64,000 nt of DNA, from NCBI GenBank assembly GCA_021730945.1, contig JAKFYH010000021.1:1-64000 (forward strand), in the 5' to 3' direction. The notes under the pieces are model-generated. The model searched no databases. It was not told where the DNA came from and saw nothing but the letters and a program-made list of their open reading frames with translations. Shown here piece by piece: positions 46,857 to 56,052 of the stretch. Within the stretch, counting starts at the first letter, position 1; every line of letters starts with the position of its first letter. The position numbers were made by a program, and so were the translations under genes. The stretch is from Acidobacteriota bacterium (GTDB lineage Bacteria > Acidobacteriota > Vicinamibacteria > Vicinamibacterales > UBA2999).

Positions 46857-46885
46857 GAGTTAAGGAGCCATCTTCTTCTTAACTC
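46857..46885. terminator. hairpin between convergent genes, probable two-way terminator
   Basis: The perfect arms GAGTTAAG (46857-46864) and CTTAACTC (46878-46885) enclose a 13-nt loop with a TCTTCTTCTT run. It lies between the end of the symporter unit and the end of the YciI-like gene. There is no long T tract, so intrinsic termination strength is uncertain. Confidence 0.5.
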
Positions 46886-46896
46886 CTGAGCTCTTG

Positions 46897-47190
46897 TTAA
46901 AGCTTGTCCAGGTTGTCTTTTCCTATCACCACATTCCACGCCAGCAGTTCGTACTGGGCCACTCCGGCCTGGTAGTACGGGTCGGCATCGCGGATGGCGT
47001 CGAGCGCCTGCTGGGGGTTTTCGTCCGGCACGCGGACCAGGAACATCCCGCCAAAGCGGGGCTCGTGAGGGCCGCCCGCAATCATGACGCCGTCCGCCGT
47101 CAACTTTCGCTGGAATGCCCGGTGGGCTTCCTGATGGACGAGCACTTCTTCAATGGGCCGACGGTAGCGGACGATCACCATTCCATACAT
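46897..47190 (-). CDS. YciI-like small protein
   Basis: This 97-aa dimeric alpha+beta (ferredoxin-like) protein has MYGMVIVRYRRP at the start, a mid-chain His in LVHQEAHRAF, the GGPHEPRFGGMFLVRV strand region and the DADPYYQAGVAQYELLAW stretch that ends the YciI/muconolactone-isomerase-like domain. The conserved Asp-Pro and His suggest a ligand site; no reaction is established for most members. A TATCCT box lies 7 nt before the ATG, so it is probably a leaderless single-gene unit. Confidence 0.85.
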   Translation of the reverse strand: MYGMVIVRYRRPIEEVLVHQEAHRAFQRKLTADGVMIAGGPHEPRFGGMFLVRVPDENPQQALDAIRDADPYYQAGVAQYELLAWNVVIGKDNLDKL

Positions 47191-47197
47191 GCGGAAC

Positions 47198-47203
47198 AGG
47201 ATA
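47198..47203 (-). promoter_or_regulatory. -10 element (TATCCT), leaderless, YciI-like gene
   Basis: On the minus strand TATCCT ends 7 nt before the ATG at 47190. The next gene upstream ends 37 nt away, so this box lies in the short spacer. Confidence 0.45.
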
Positions 47204-47226
47204 CTTCAGGGATCGGGGATCAGGGA

Positions 47227-49470
47227 TCAGAAGCGAAACGTCTTCAGGATCTTCGCGGCGCCGCGGCGGTCGAGCGCCAGGAAGCCGCGCTCGGTGTCGT
47301 CCAGCCAGTTCTGCGTCCAGATGAAGTAGAGGTCGTTGCCTGGTTTCTGGATCCAGCGGAAGCGCATCTGCCACCCGACCTCGCTGCTTTCGGAGTCGTA
47401 CTGCACGTTGTTTGAGAGCGAGAGCCAGGGGCTGAGCTGGGTACGCGCGTCGAGACGGTAGAGCCGGGTGGCAAACGAGCCCTGGGGCAAGTCCACATCG
47501 TTAGATTCGCTGACCAGTTGCACGAAGACGCCCGGCCGCGGCCTGAGGTTGATTTCAAGATTGAATTCGCGCCGGTCGCCTTCCCAGAACGGCCCAAACG
47601 AATACTCCACCCGTCCCGACACCATGCGCCGAGAGGCCGCGTTGTATTGCATCTGGTAGCGCTGCCATTCATAGCGCCGGCCCATTGGCAGCACGACGCC
47701 GTCACTGATTTCGAAGTCTTCGTCCGGCTGGTCGGTGATCCGGAATAGATCAAATTGCACCCGGTCACCGCTGTGGAACTCGACTTCGAGCGGCGTCAAG
47801 TGCAGGTTGCGGTCCACCAACTGGTTCTGCAGGTTGAGGCGCAGGTCCATCTGTGCCTCGAACTGCAGGCCGCGAATCAGTGGATGGTCGTTGAATCGCG
47901 GCTGCCATGACGCTTCTGGCTGCCATTCCCGGTAATTCCGCCGCGGCGTAAATCCGATGGCGGCGTCGTAGGCCGCCTGGACTTCCTTGAACGAGACGCT
48001 TGCGTCCCAGGGATCCTTGGCGACCCGGGCGCTCCAGCCGAAGGCGTCGCTGCCGCCGGCAGGCGGCAGTTCGCCGTCCTCCGTCAGTTGATTTGGTTTC
48101 GACGTGTGGATGAACCAGAGGCTGGAGTCGAACAGCTTGTCGCCGAGGAAGGTAGGCGTCGCGATGGTGAGGTCGCCGGCGAGCGAATGGCGGGCGTCGA
48201 CCAATGAATCACGCGGCGCCCGGCGGGTGTACAGCACGCCGATACCGGATTGGCTGCCCATGCGGCGGCGCACCCGGGCCACGGTGAAGTCCTCACCCTT
48301 CAGCTGCAACGGCGCACCGTCGACCGTCAGGTTCTCCTCGCCGGTAATCACGTGCAGCAGGCCAACATCCTGGCGGCCCACCTGCCCGGTCAGCTTGGCG
48401 CCGAACAGTACCGGCTGCGGCTCGCCATTATTGAGGCCGATGCGCCGGCTGAAGAACGGGTTGGTGTCGCCGGTGAACGACAGGAAGTTGGCGCCGTCGA
48501 GGAAGAACTCGCGCTTCTCCGGAAAGAACAGGGGAAAGCGGGTAAGGTTAGTGCGCCGCTGATCCACCTCGGTCTCGGCAAAGTCGGTGTTGATGGTGAA
48601 GTTGGCCTTCAGCGCCGGTGTCACGTTGTAAAAAGTATCGAGCCCGATCTCGTACTCGCCGGTGGTGCCCGGCGTGCCGCGCCCGGCGGCGTTGCCGGCG
48701 GCCCCAAGTGCGTAGGGCTTCAAGTCGAGCCCGACGCCCTGCGAAATATCTTCGATGCCGTTCAGCCGCCCGGCATTCGACATCCGCGTCAGCCCCTCGT
48801 CGCGCAACCAGCCGGTCCACAAGCTCTCTTCGTTCTTGCGCTTGACCGTCCGCTGGAAGTTGGCGCCCCAGACCGTGGTGTTGGGATCGAAGTTGAGGGT
48901 CTTGAACGGAATCTCGATCTCGGCGGTCCAGCCGATGGCGCTGCGGCGCACCCGTGCCGTCCAGATGCCGTCCCATGACTTGTTCATCTGGCCACCGAAG
49001 CCGCCGCCGCCGACAGGTCCGGTGATCAGGCCGTCGCCCATCGCCCCCGACGGATTGATCTCGAAGAAATAGCCGGAGCGTCCATCCAGGAAAGGGTCGA
49101 TCGACCACAGGAACCGATCGTCGCCGCCAAACGACTCGTCGCGCTGCATCTGGTTGCCGAGCAGGCGATCGGGCTCCGAATCAAAGCAGGTGACACCGAT
49201 GATGAGCCGGTCGCGGTCGAAGACCACCCGCACCTCGGTCCGCTCGGTGGCCGGTTGGCCGTTGAAGGGGTCGCGTTGCAGGAAGTTGGTCGCGGGCGCT
49301 GCCGTCTGCCAGACCGGCTCGTTCGGCGCGCCGTCAATGACGATGACGTCGCGGTCGCCGAGGCGCACCGCGGCCAGCTCAGGCCGGGGCTCCTGAGCGC
49401 TGGCAGCGCCGGGACCAAGAAGACACCAGAAGACGAACAGCCGCAACGGCAAGCAGTGTTTTCGGGACAA
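47227..49470 (-). CDS. second DUF5916 outer-membrane protein
   Basis: This 747-aa paralogue of the protein at 36171 has a signal peptide (MSRKHCLPLRLFVFW ... ASAQ) and a CBM9-like domain (about 35-225; VIVIDGAPNEPVWQTAAPATNFLQRDP, FEINPSGAMGDGLI, GWTAEIEIPFKTLNF). The DUF5916 region shows NFTINTDFAETEVDQRRTN and LFFPEKREFFLDGANF. The C-terminus is rich in aromatic beta-strands. The start is a TTG with TATCAT 9 nt upstream; no ATG lies close enough to preserve the signal peptide. It is divergent from a beta-CASP nuclease whose ATG is only 20 nt away. Confidence 0.87.
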   Translation of the reverse strand: MSRKHCLPLRLFVFWCLLGPGAASAQEPRPELAAVRLGDRDVIVIDGAPNEPVWQTAAPATNFLQRDPFNGQPATERTEVRVVFDRDRLIIGVTCFDSEPDRLLGNQMQRDESFGGDDRFLWSIDPFLDGRSGYFFEINPSGAMGDGLITGPVGGGGFGGQMNKSWDGIWTARVRRSAIGWTAEIEIPFKTLNFDPNTTVWGANFQRTVKRKNEESLWTGWLRDEGLTRMSNAGRLNGIEDISQGVGLDLKPYALGAAGNAAGRGTPGTTGEYEIGLDTFYNVTPALKANFTINTDFAETEVDQRRTNLTRFPLFFPEKREFFLDGANFLSFTGDTNPFFSRRIGLNNGEPQPVLFGAKLTGQVGRQDVGLLHVITGEENLTVDGAPLQLKGEDFTVARVRRRMGSQSGIGVLYTRRAPRDSLVDARHSLAGDLTIATPTFLGDKLFDSSLWFIHTSKPNQLTEDGELPPAGGSDAFGWSARVAKDPWDASVSFKEVQAAYDAAIGFTPRRNYREWQPEASWQPRFNDHPLIRGLQFEAQMDLRLNLQNQLVDRNLHLTPLEVEFHSGDRVQFDLFRITDQPDEDFEISDGVVLPMGRRYEWQRYQMQYNAASRRMVSGRVEYSFGPFWEGDRREFNLEINLRPRPGVFVQLVSESNDVDLPQGSFATRLYRLDARTQLSPWLSLSNNVQYDSESSEVGWQMRFRWIQKPGNDLYFIWTQNWLDDTERGFLALDRRGAAKILKTFRF

Positions 49471-49478
49471 TAGCTGTC

Positions 49479-49485
49479 TATGATA
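49479..49485. promoter_or_regulatory. shared bidirectional -10 element (TATGATA)
   Basis: The plus strand reads TATGAT, 6 nt before the ATG at 49491. The minus strand reads TATCAT, 9 nt before the TTG at 49470. The same CTATGATACG word occurs at 19889 between another divergent pair. Confidence 0.6.
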
Positions 49486-49490
49486 CGACC

Positions 49491-50864
49491 ATGGCCTCGC
49501 TGACGTTTCTTGGCGCCGCTCGAACCGTGACCGGCTCCAAGCACCTGCTCGAGCTCGACGGGCACCGCGTGCTGTTTGACTGCGGGATGTTCCAGGGCCT
49601 CAAGCAGCTGCGCCAGCGCAACTGGGCCGCCCTGCCGGTGCCGGCCGACAGCATCCACGCGGTGGTTCTCACCCACGGCCACCTCGACCACACCGGCTGG
49701 CTGCCGCGGCTGGTCGCCGCCGGCTTCAAGGGCAAGGTCTACTGCACGGGCGGCACCCGCGATCTGTCGCAGCTCATCCTCCCCGACGCCGCCCGCATCC
49801 AGGAAGAAGACGCGCGTCACGCCAACAAGCACGGCTTCTCGAAGCACCATCCGGCGATGCCGCTCTACACCGAGCAGGATGCGGCCGCGGCGCTGGCCCG
49901 GTTCACCACCTGCGAGTTCGAGACCAAGATTCAGGTCAGCGACCAGCTCGAGGTCGAGTTCATCAACGCCGGCCACCTGCTCGGTTCGGCGTTCGTACTG
50001 GCCACCCGCCGTGGCAACGGTGGCGGCCGGGTTCTGTTCGGCGGCGACCTCGGCCGTTACGGCCGGCCGGTGCTGCCCGATCCGTCTCCCGGTGTCGAAA
50101 CCGACGTGCTGCTGGTGGAATCGACCTACGGCGACCGCCGCCATCCTCCTGACGACGATGGCGCGGCGATCGCGGAGGTGGTGCAGGACACCGTGGCCCG
50201 CCGCGGCAAGCTCATCATCCCCTCGTTTGCCATCGGCCGGACCGAGGAGATGCTCTATTGGCTGTTCCGGCTCGAGGACCAGAAGCGCATTCCCAAGTTG
50301 CCGATCTATGTCGACAGCCCGATGGCGCTTGAAGGAATCGAGTACTACAAGCGGCGCGCCGACGAGCTCGATCCCGAACTGGCCGCGCTTCGCCGCGCCC
50401 ACCCGCGCTTCACCGCGGTCGAAAGCGCCGATGAGTCGAAGCGCGTGGTGCAAACGCCGGGTCCCGCCATTGTCATTGCGTCCAGCGGCATGGCGACCGG
50501 CGGCCGCGTCGTGCATCACCTGTTCGCGGAACTGCCGTACGAACGCAACACCGTGCTGTTTGTCGGCTACCAGGCGGCCGGCACGCGCGGCCGTCAACTG
50601 ATCGAGGGCGCGCACCACATCAAGATGTACGGCCAGCACGTGCCGGTCCGGGCGCGCATCGCCAAGGTCAACGGCATGTCATCGCACGCCGACGCCGACG
50701 AGATCATCAAGTGGCTGCGGACGTTTCCGCGGGCGCCGAAGATGACCTATCTCGTGCACGGCGAGCCGGTCGCCCAGAACGCCCTCCAGGCCCGCATCCA
50801 GACGGAACTGTCGTGGAGTGTCGAGATCCCCAACCACGGTCAGACCGTCGAACTGCCCCTTTAA
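49491..50864 (+). CDS. beta-CASP metallo-beta-lactamase-fold ribonuclease
   Basis: This 457-aa zinc-dependent RNA-processing nuclease is of the CPSF73/Ysh1-like bacterial group. Motif 2 is THGHLDHTGW (His62, His64, Asp66, His67), with a further His in INAGHLLGSAF, Asp in LFGGDLGRYG and the late His in GMSSHADADE. The beta-CASP part (about 200-400; LIIPSFAIGRTEEMLYWL, IASSGMATGGRVVHH) narrows it to nucleic acids rather than small molecules. It should act on RNA in the cytosol. A TATGAT box 6 nt before the ATG gives a leaderless start. An M49 peptidase gene begins 2 nt after its stop. Confidence 0.92.
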   Translation: MASLTFLGAARTVTGSKHLLELDGHRVLFDCGMFQGLKQLRQRNWAALPVPADSIHAVVLTHGHLDHTGWLPRLVAAGFKGKVYCTGGTRDLSQLILPDAARIQEEDARHANKHGFSKHHPAMPLYTEQDAAAALARFTTCEFETKIQVSDQLEVEFINAGHLLGSAFVLATRRGNGGGRVLFGGDLGRYGRPVLPDPSPGVETDVLLVESTYGDRRHPPDDDGAAIAEVVQDTVARRGKLIIPSFAIGRTEEMLYWLFRLEDQKRIPKLPIYVDSPMALEGIEYYKRRADELDPELAALRRAHPRFTAVESADESKRVVQTPGPAIVIASSGMATGGRVVHHLFAELPYERNTVLFVGYQAAGTRGRQLIEGAHHIKMYGQHVPVRARIAKVNGMSSHADADEIIKWLRTFPRAPKMTYLVHGEPVAQNALQARIQTELSWSVEIPNHGQTVELPL

Positions 50865-50866
50865 AC

Positions 50867-52789
50867 ATGACGACATCACGCCCTTACCTGCTCGAACAGA
50901 TCGATGACGCGGCCGTCGTGCAGCTGTACGCGGACGGATTTAATGAGCTCACACTGAAGGAAAAGACGCTGGTCTGGCACCTGACGCAGGCCGCCATCGC
51001 CGGGCGCGACATTTACTACGACCAGCGTCATCGCCACAACCTCGGCATCCGCGACTTGCTGGAGGGAGTACTGACGCACGCGCAGGGCCTGCCGCCTGGG
51101 ACGCTGGCCGAGCTGACCCGCTACACCAAGCTGTTCTGGCTCAACACCGGCCCATATAACAACCTGACTGCGCGCAAGTTCCTGCTGAACCTCGATCGTG
51201 CCCAGGTCATCGAAGCGATGGAGATCGCCGCTCGCAATGGCGCCGACTTCGGGTTGGCAGCGGATGAGACGATCGCCGCGCGGGTCGAGCGTTACGCGCG
51301 GATGTTCTTCGATCCCGACTTCGAGCCGATGGTCACCAACAAGACGCCGGGGCCCGGCCACGACATTCTCGCCCAGAGCGCCAACAACCTCTACGACGGT
51401 GTGACCATGGCCGACCTCGAGGGCTTCAGCGAGAAGCACCAGTTGAACTCGCGGCTGGCCAAGCGCGACGGCGTGCTGGTCGAAGAGGTCTACAAGGTGG
51501 GCGGGCTCTACGATCTCCAGATCCGCCGCATCGTCGGCCACCTGCGCGCCGCGCTGCCGTTCGCGCCCGAGGCGCTCGGCCGGGCGCTGACCGCCCTGAT
51601 CGCCTTCTATGAAACCGGCACCGATGCCGACCGCGAGGCGTTCGACATCGCGTGGGTGCACAACCGCGACACCGCGGTCGACACCATGAACGGCTTCATC
51701 GAGGTCTACATGGACGCCCGCGGCATGAAGGGAGCCTGGGAGGGCCTGGTCTACTACGCCAACCACGAGCGGACCGAGAAGATCCGCGCGCTGGCCACCC
51801 ACGCGCAGTGGTTCGAGGACCACTTGCCGATCGATCCGAAGTATCGCAAGCCAAAGGTGCAGGGCGTGTCGGCGATGGCGATCGAAGTGGTGATCGAGAT
51901 CGGCGACTCGGGTCCGATTACGCCGATTGGCGTCAACCTGCCGAACGATCAGCGCATTCGCGAAGAGCATGGCAGCAAGTCAGTGTCGCTGTCGAACGTG
52001 CTCGAGGCCTATGAGCAGGCCCTGCCCGACAGCTATCGCCAGGAGTTCGCGTGGGACGATGCCGAGGTTGAACGGGCGAAGCGGTGGGGCGCCTTTGCCA
52101 GTGAGCTGACGACCGAGATTCACGAGGTGTTGGGCCACGGTTCTGGCCGCATGGCCGATCACATCGAGGTGACGCCGCAGGACCTGCTGAAGGAGCAGTA
52201 CTCCGCGCTCGAGGAGTCGCGCGCCGACCTGGTGGCGCTCTATTTCGTTGCTGATCCCTACCTCGCGTCGCTCGGCCTGGTGCCGGCCGACGAGCAACAG
52301 GCCGTGGTGCAGACCGAGTACGAGGCCTACGCCCGCAACGCCCTGGTCCAGTTGCGCCGGGTGCGGGTCGGCGCACAACTCGAAGAAGATCACATGCGCA
52401 ACCGCCAGGCGATCGTGCATTGGTTGCTGGCCAACACCCGGGCCATCGACGTGCGGCGCCGCGACGGCAAGACCTACTTTGTGGTGAACGATTCCGACGC
52501 GTTCCGCCTCGGCGTCGCCCGCCTGCTGGCGGAAGTGCAGCGGATCAAGTCGGAAGGCGACTACCAGGCCGCCCGCGCCCTGTTTGAAACCTACGGCGTG
52601 CATTTCGACCCCGACCTGAGGGACGAAGTGGTCTCCCGCGTGGACCATTTGGGGTTGCCGTCCTATACCGGCTTCGTGATGCCCCGGCTCGAACCCGTGA
52701 GGGATGCCTCCGGCGCGATCACCGACGTGAAAATCTCGTATCCTTGTGATCTCTCAACGCAGATGCTCGAGTACTCCGGGCACTCGTGA
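50867..52789 (+). CDS. M49-type (dipeptidyl peptidase III-like) zinc hydrolase
   Basis: This 640-aa protein has no signal peptide. The M49 zinc motif HExxxH is seen as HEVLGH (about 419-424) and the second motif as EESRAD (about 449-454) with the third zinc ligand Glu. DPP III removes dipeptides from peptide N-termini in the cytosol; bacterial relatives are poorly studied. The ATG at 50867 lies just after the nuclease stop; the frame extends 52 codons into that gene but the extension has no family-like sequence. It is probably co-transcribed with the nuclease. Confidence 0.9.
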   Translation: MTTSRPYLLEQIDDAAVVQLYADGFNELTLKEKTLVWHLTQAAIAGRDIYYDQRHRHNLGIRDLLEGVLTHAQGLPPGTLAELTRYTKLFWLNTGPYNNLTARKFLLNLDRAQVIEAMEIAARNGADFGLAADETIAARVERYARMFFDPDFEPMVTNKTPGPGHDILAQSANNLYDGVTMADLEGFSEKHQLNSRLAKRDGVLVEEVYKVGGLYDLQIRRIVGHLRAALPFAPEALGRALTALIAFYETGTDADREAFDIAWVHNRDTAVDTMNGFIEVYMDARGMKGAWEGLVYYANHERTEKIRALATHAQWFEDHLPIDPKYRKPKVQGVSAMAIEVVIEIGDSGPITPIGVNLPNDQRIREEHGSKSVSLSNVLEAYEQALPDSYRQEFAWDDAEVERAKRWGAFASELTTEIHEVLGHGSGRMADHIEVTPQDLLKEQYSALEESRADLVALYFVADPYLASLGLVPADEQQAVVQTEYEAYARNALVQLRRVRVGAQLEEDHMRNRQAIVHWLLANTRAIDVRRRDGKTYFVVNDSDAFRLGVARLLAEVQRIKSEGDYQAARALFETYGVHFDPDLRDEVVSRVDHLGLPSYTGFVMPRLEPVRDASGAITDVKISYPCDLSTQMLEYSGHS

Positions 52790-52836
52790 ACAAGAGGTAA
52801 ATGTTCTCCTGACCTCCTAATCTCCTTTCAACACTG

Positions 52837-54873
52837 ATGACGCACAGACTGCTGATACTTCTGATTTGTATGGCCGCGCCGGCAGGCGCTCAGTCTCTCC
52901 AGGAGCGGATGCTCCAGGCCGAGGACGCGCGGCCGGTCACCGAGGCCGGCCTGGCCCCGTTGATGGAAGGGCTCAAGGGCAACAGCCGCCGCACCGCCAT
53001 TCGCGCCATCGGCCGGCTCGAACGGCCGGCGATGATTCCGCTGATCGCGCCGATGCTGTCCGACGGCGTCGGCCAGCGCGCCGAAGCCGCCAACGCGCTG
53101 GCGCAGTTGGCGCGAACGCCCGAGGCCGTGGTCGCGGTACAGAAGCTGCTGATCGACCGTGCCGCCGTTGACGCCAACCTGAACACATGGGAGCCGTGGG
53201 GCGAGATCGCCGCCGCGCTGGGGCGGCTGCCGTACGACACGGCGGAGCAGGTGGCGGCAGCCGAGGCCGTGCTCATCACCGGACTGCCATCGCCCGACTC
53301 CATGAACGATGTCGATTCCGCGGCGCTCATCGGATCGGCGCGGGGACTGGAGTCGCTCGCCCGCACGGTGCGCGCCCGGAAGTTGCCGCCGCTTGGGTCG
53401 CGCACCTGGGACTTGTTGCGATGGGCGGCCACGGCGCAACGGCCCCCGGCCGATCCGCGTTCGGTGGCGACCCGTCGGCTGGCGATGGCGGCACTTGTGA
53501 CCGGCAACCAGGCGACCTCGTCGGTGATCGAACGCGGCCTGCTCGATGTCGATGCCGAAGTGCGCCGCTTTGCGGCGGCCGCCGCCGCCGACGCGCCGAT
53601 CACCGACCGTGACGTGCTGCTCAAGAAGGCCATGGCCGACAAGCAACCCAGGGTCCGCCTCGAGGGCCTGCGCGGGTGGGGCCGGCAATTGCAGAAGACC
53701 ACTTGCGCACCGGTCGGCGCGGCGGTCGGCGACGCCGATATGCACGTGCGGCTGCAGGCCATCGATCAGCTCGGCGCCGGCTGTCCCGCCAATGAAAGCC
53801 CCTTCGACCTCGGCGCGATCGCGGCCGGGCTGTCAAATGAGCCGCGGGCCTGGCATGCGCCGGTACACGCGCTCGTGGCCCTGGCGCGCACCCAGCCCGA
53901 TGCCGCCCGCCAGGCCATGCCGCGATTTACCGCCCACGCCACGTGGCAAGTTCGCATGTATGCCGCCCGCGCGGCCGGCGCCCTCGGCGCGGTCGACACG
54001 CTGACCGCGCTCATGAACGACCGGGTCGACAATGTCCGCGAGGCCGCCTTGTCGGCGCTGATCGACCTGAAGCGCCCCGAGGCCGCGTCGGCCGCGATCG
54101 AGTCGCTCGGCCGCACTGATTACCAGTTGGTCTTGACTGCCGTGCGGGCGCTCGAGGACCGGAGCCTGGCGGCCAGGGCGACCACCCCGCTCGTGACCGC
54201 GCTCGGCCGGATCACCAAGGAACACAAGGACACCTCGCGCGATCCGCGCATGGCGATCCTCGGTCGCCTGCAGGCCTATGGCGACCCGTCGCCGGCCGCG
54301 AACCTCGAGGGCTACCTGCGCGATTTTGACCCGGCAATCGCCGCGAAGGCCGCCGAGATCCTGACCGCGTGGTCCGGCAAGCCGCGCACCGCGGAGCCGC
54401 AACCCCTGGTCGCGCCCGGCGTGACGATGGCCGCCGTGAACGCACTCCGGGGCAAGGCCCTGCGTGTTCACATGGCCGGCCTCGGGTCCTTCGAAATTGC
54501 ACTCGAAGTGGATGCGGCGCCGCTGACCGCGGTGCGCATTGCCCGCCGCGCCGGCGAAGGCTACTACGACGGACTCACGTTCCACCGCATTGCCCCCAAC
54601 TTCGTGATCCAGGGCGGCAGCCCCGGCGCCAACGAGTATGTCGGTGAGCCGTTCTACATGCGCGATGAAGTCGGCCTGCACGTGCGCGGCACCGTCGGCA
54701 TCTCGACCCGGGGCCGCGACACCGGCGATGCGCAGCTCTTCGTCAACATGGTCGACTCGCCCCGGCTCGATCACATCTATACCGTGTTTGGCACCATCAG
54801 CGCCGGCATGGACGTGGTCGATCGCGTGCTCGAAGGCGACGTGATTCAACGCGTGGAACTGGTTACCCGCTGA
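52837..54873 (+). CDS. secreted HEAT-repeat / cyclophilin fusion
   Basis: This 678-aa protein has a signal peptide (MTHRLLILLICMAAPAGAQS), a long helical region of HEAT-like repeats (about 40-515; for example RRTAIRAIGRLERPAMIPLI, AEVRRFAAAAAADAP) and a C-terminal cyclophilin-type peptidyl-prolyl isomerase domain (about 535-675). The latter has GYYDGLTFHRIAPNFVIQGG, QLFVNMVDSPRLDHIYTVFG and the active-site Arg in FHRI. It may act as a periplasmic folding factor with the HEAT array as a docking surface. A TAATCT word lies 13 nt before the ATG; the start is otherwise without a ribosome site. The next gene follows immediately after its stop. Confidence 0.9.
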   Translation: MTHRLLILLICMAAPAGAQSLQERMLQAEDARPVTEAGLAPLMEGLKGNSRRTAIRAIGRLERPAMIPLIAPMLSDGVGQRAEAANALAQLARTPEAVVAVQKLLIDRAAVDANLNTWEPWGEIAAALGRLPYDTAEQVAAAEAVLITGLPSPDSMNDVDSAALIGSARGLESLARTVRARKLPPLGSRTWDLLRWAATAQRPPADPRSVATRRLAMAALVTGNQATSSVIERGLLDVDAEVRRFAAAAAADAPITDRDVLLKKAMADKQPRVRLEGLRGWGRQLQKTTCAPVGAAVGDADMHVRLQAIDQLGAGCPANESPFDLGAIAAGLSNEPRAWHAPVHALVALARTQPDAARQAMPRFTAHATWQVRMYAARAAGALGAVDTLTALMNDRVDNVREAALSALIDLKRPEAASAAIESLGRTDYQLVLTAVRALEDRSLAARATTPLVTALGRITKEHKDTSRDPRMAILGRLQAYGDPSPAANLEGYLRDFDPAIAAKAAEILTAWSGKPRTAEPQPLVAPGVTMAAVNALRGKALRVHMAGLGSFEIALEVDAAPLTAVRIARRAGEGYYDGLTFHRIAPNFVIQGGSPGANEYVGEPFYMRDEVGLHVRGTVGISTRGRDTGDAQLFVNMVDSPRLDHIYTVFGTISAGMDVVDRVLEGDVIQRVELVTR

Positions 54874-56052
54874 ATGACGTCGTCGCGACTGCCCGCCAAC
54901 CTGGAACCGAACGCTCTCAGTCGTGCGATCGACGCCCGGCGCCGCCGCGGCGGTGCGGTGATTGACCTGACCGAATCCAACCCGACCCGGGTCGGCCTGG
55001 CCTATCCGCCAGACCTGCTGTCGCAGTTGTCGCACCCCCAGGGACTGGATTACGACCCGCAGCCGCTTGGGTTGTGGCCGGCGCGGGCAGCCGTGGCCGC
55101 CGACTTCCGCCGCCGGGGCATTGTCATTTCCGCCGATCGCGTGGCGCTGACATCGAGCACCAGCGAGGCCTATGCGCTGCTGTTCAAGCTGTTTTGCGAT
55201 CCCGGCGACGCCGTGCTGGTGCCTCGCCCGAGCTATCCGCTGTTTGAGCATTTGACCCGTCTCGAAGCCGTCACAGCCGTACCCTACGATCTGGAGTACC
55301 ACGGCGCCTGGCGCATCGACCTGGATTCGGTGCGGCGTGCTGTGACCCCCCGGGTGAAGGCCTTGCTGATCGTCTCGCCAAATAACCCGACGGGATCGTT
55401 CCTGCATCGCGACGACCTCGCCGAGCTATCGGAAATTAGTGCCGCCCACGGCTGGCCGATCATCGGCGACGAGGTGTTCGCCGATTACCCAATTGATCTG
55501 GCGCCGGCGGCGGCCTCGGTGATGTCGCCCCCCGGCGATGTGCTGACCCTGAGCCTCGGAGGCCTGTCGAAGTCGGCCGGCTTGCCCCAGGTGAAGCTGG
55601 GTTGGATCGGATTCGGCGGCCCGGATGAGAAGGTCGATGCGGCGATGGCCGCCTACGAGATGGTGGCCGATACCTATTTGTCGGTGTCGACGCCGGTGCA
55701 GGTGGCGGCGGCCTCCTTGATCGAGCAGGGCGCTGTGGTGCGGGCGCAGATCCTCACCCGGGTGCGCCAGAATCTTGCCTCGCTGCGCGCGCTGGCCGCG
55801 TCCTTCCCGTCGATCGACGTGTTGCCGGTCGAGGGCGGATGGTCCGCGGTCCTCCAGGTGCCGGCGGTGCGCGCGGAAGAAGCGCTGGCGCTGGAGTTGC
55901 TGGAGCACGACGATGTGCTCGTGCATCCGGGGTACTTCTTCGACCTCCCGCGCGAGTCCTGCCTGGTGGTCAGTCTCTTACCCACGCCGCTCGTGTTCGA
56001 CGCGGGCGCCACCCGGGTGTTGCGCCGCGCATCGGCAGGGGCGGCGGCATGA
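54874..56052 (+). CDS. class I/II pyridoxal-phosphate aminotransferase
   Basis: This 392-aa fold-type I PLP enzyme has PLP lysine K233 in GGLSKSAGLPQVKLGWIG, Asp199 in IIGDEVFADY and the Asn of SPNNPTGSF. The N-terminal IDLTESNPTRVGLAYP fits alanine/aspartate-type or MalY-like enzymes. Amino-donor specificity cannot be decided. It starts directly after the stop of the HEAT-cyclophilin gene and overlaps malQ by 4 nt (ATGA), so it is in the middle of an operon running from 50867 at least to 57539. Confidence 0.9.
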   Translation: MTSSRLPANLEPNALSRAIDARRRRGGAVIDLTESNPTRVGLAYPPDLLSQLSHPQGLDYDPQPLGLWPARAAVAADFRRRGIVISADRVALTSSTSEAYALLFKLFCDPGDAVLVPRPSYPLFEHLTRLEAVTAVPYDLEYHGAWRIDLDSVRRAVTPRVKALLIVSPNNPTGSFLHRDDLAELSEISAAHGWPIIGDEVFADYPIDLAPAAASVMSPPGDVLTLSLGGLSKSAGLPQVKLGWIGFGGPDEKVDAAMAAYEMVADTYLSVSTPVQVAAASLIEQGAVVRAQILTRVRQNLASLRALAASFPSIDVLPVEGGWSAVLQVPAVRAEEALALELLEHDDVLVHPGYFFDLPRESCLVVSLLPTPLVFDAGATRVLRRASAGAAA

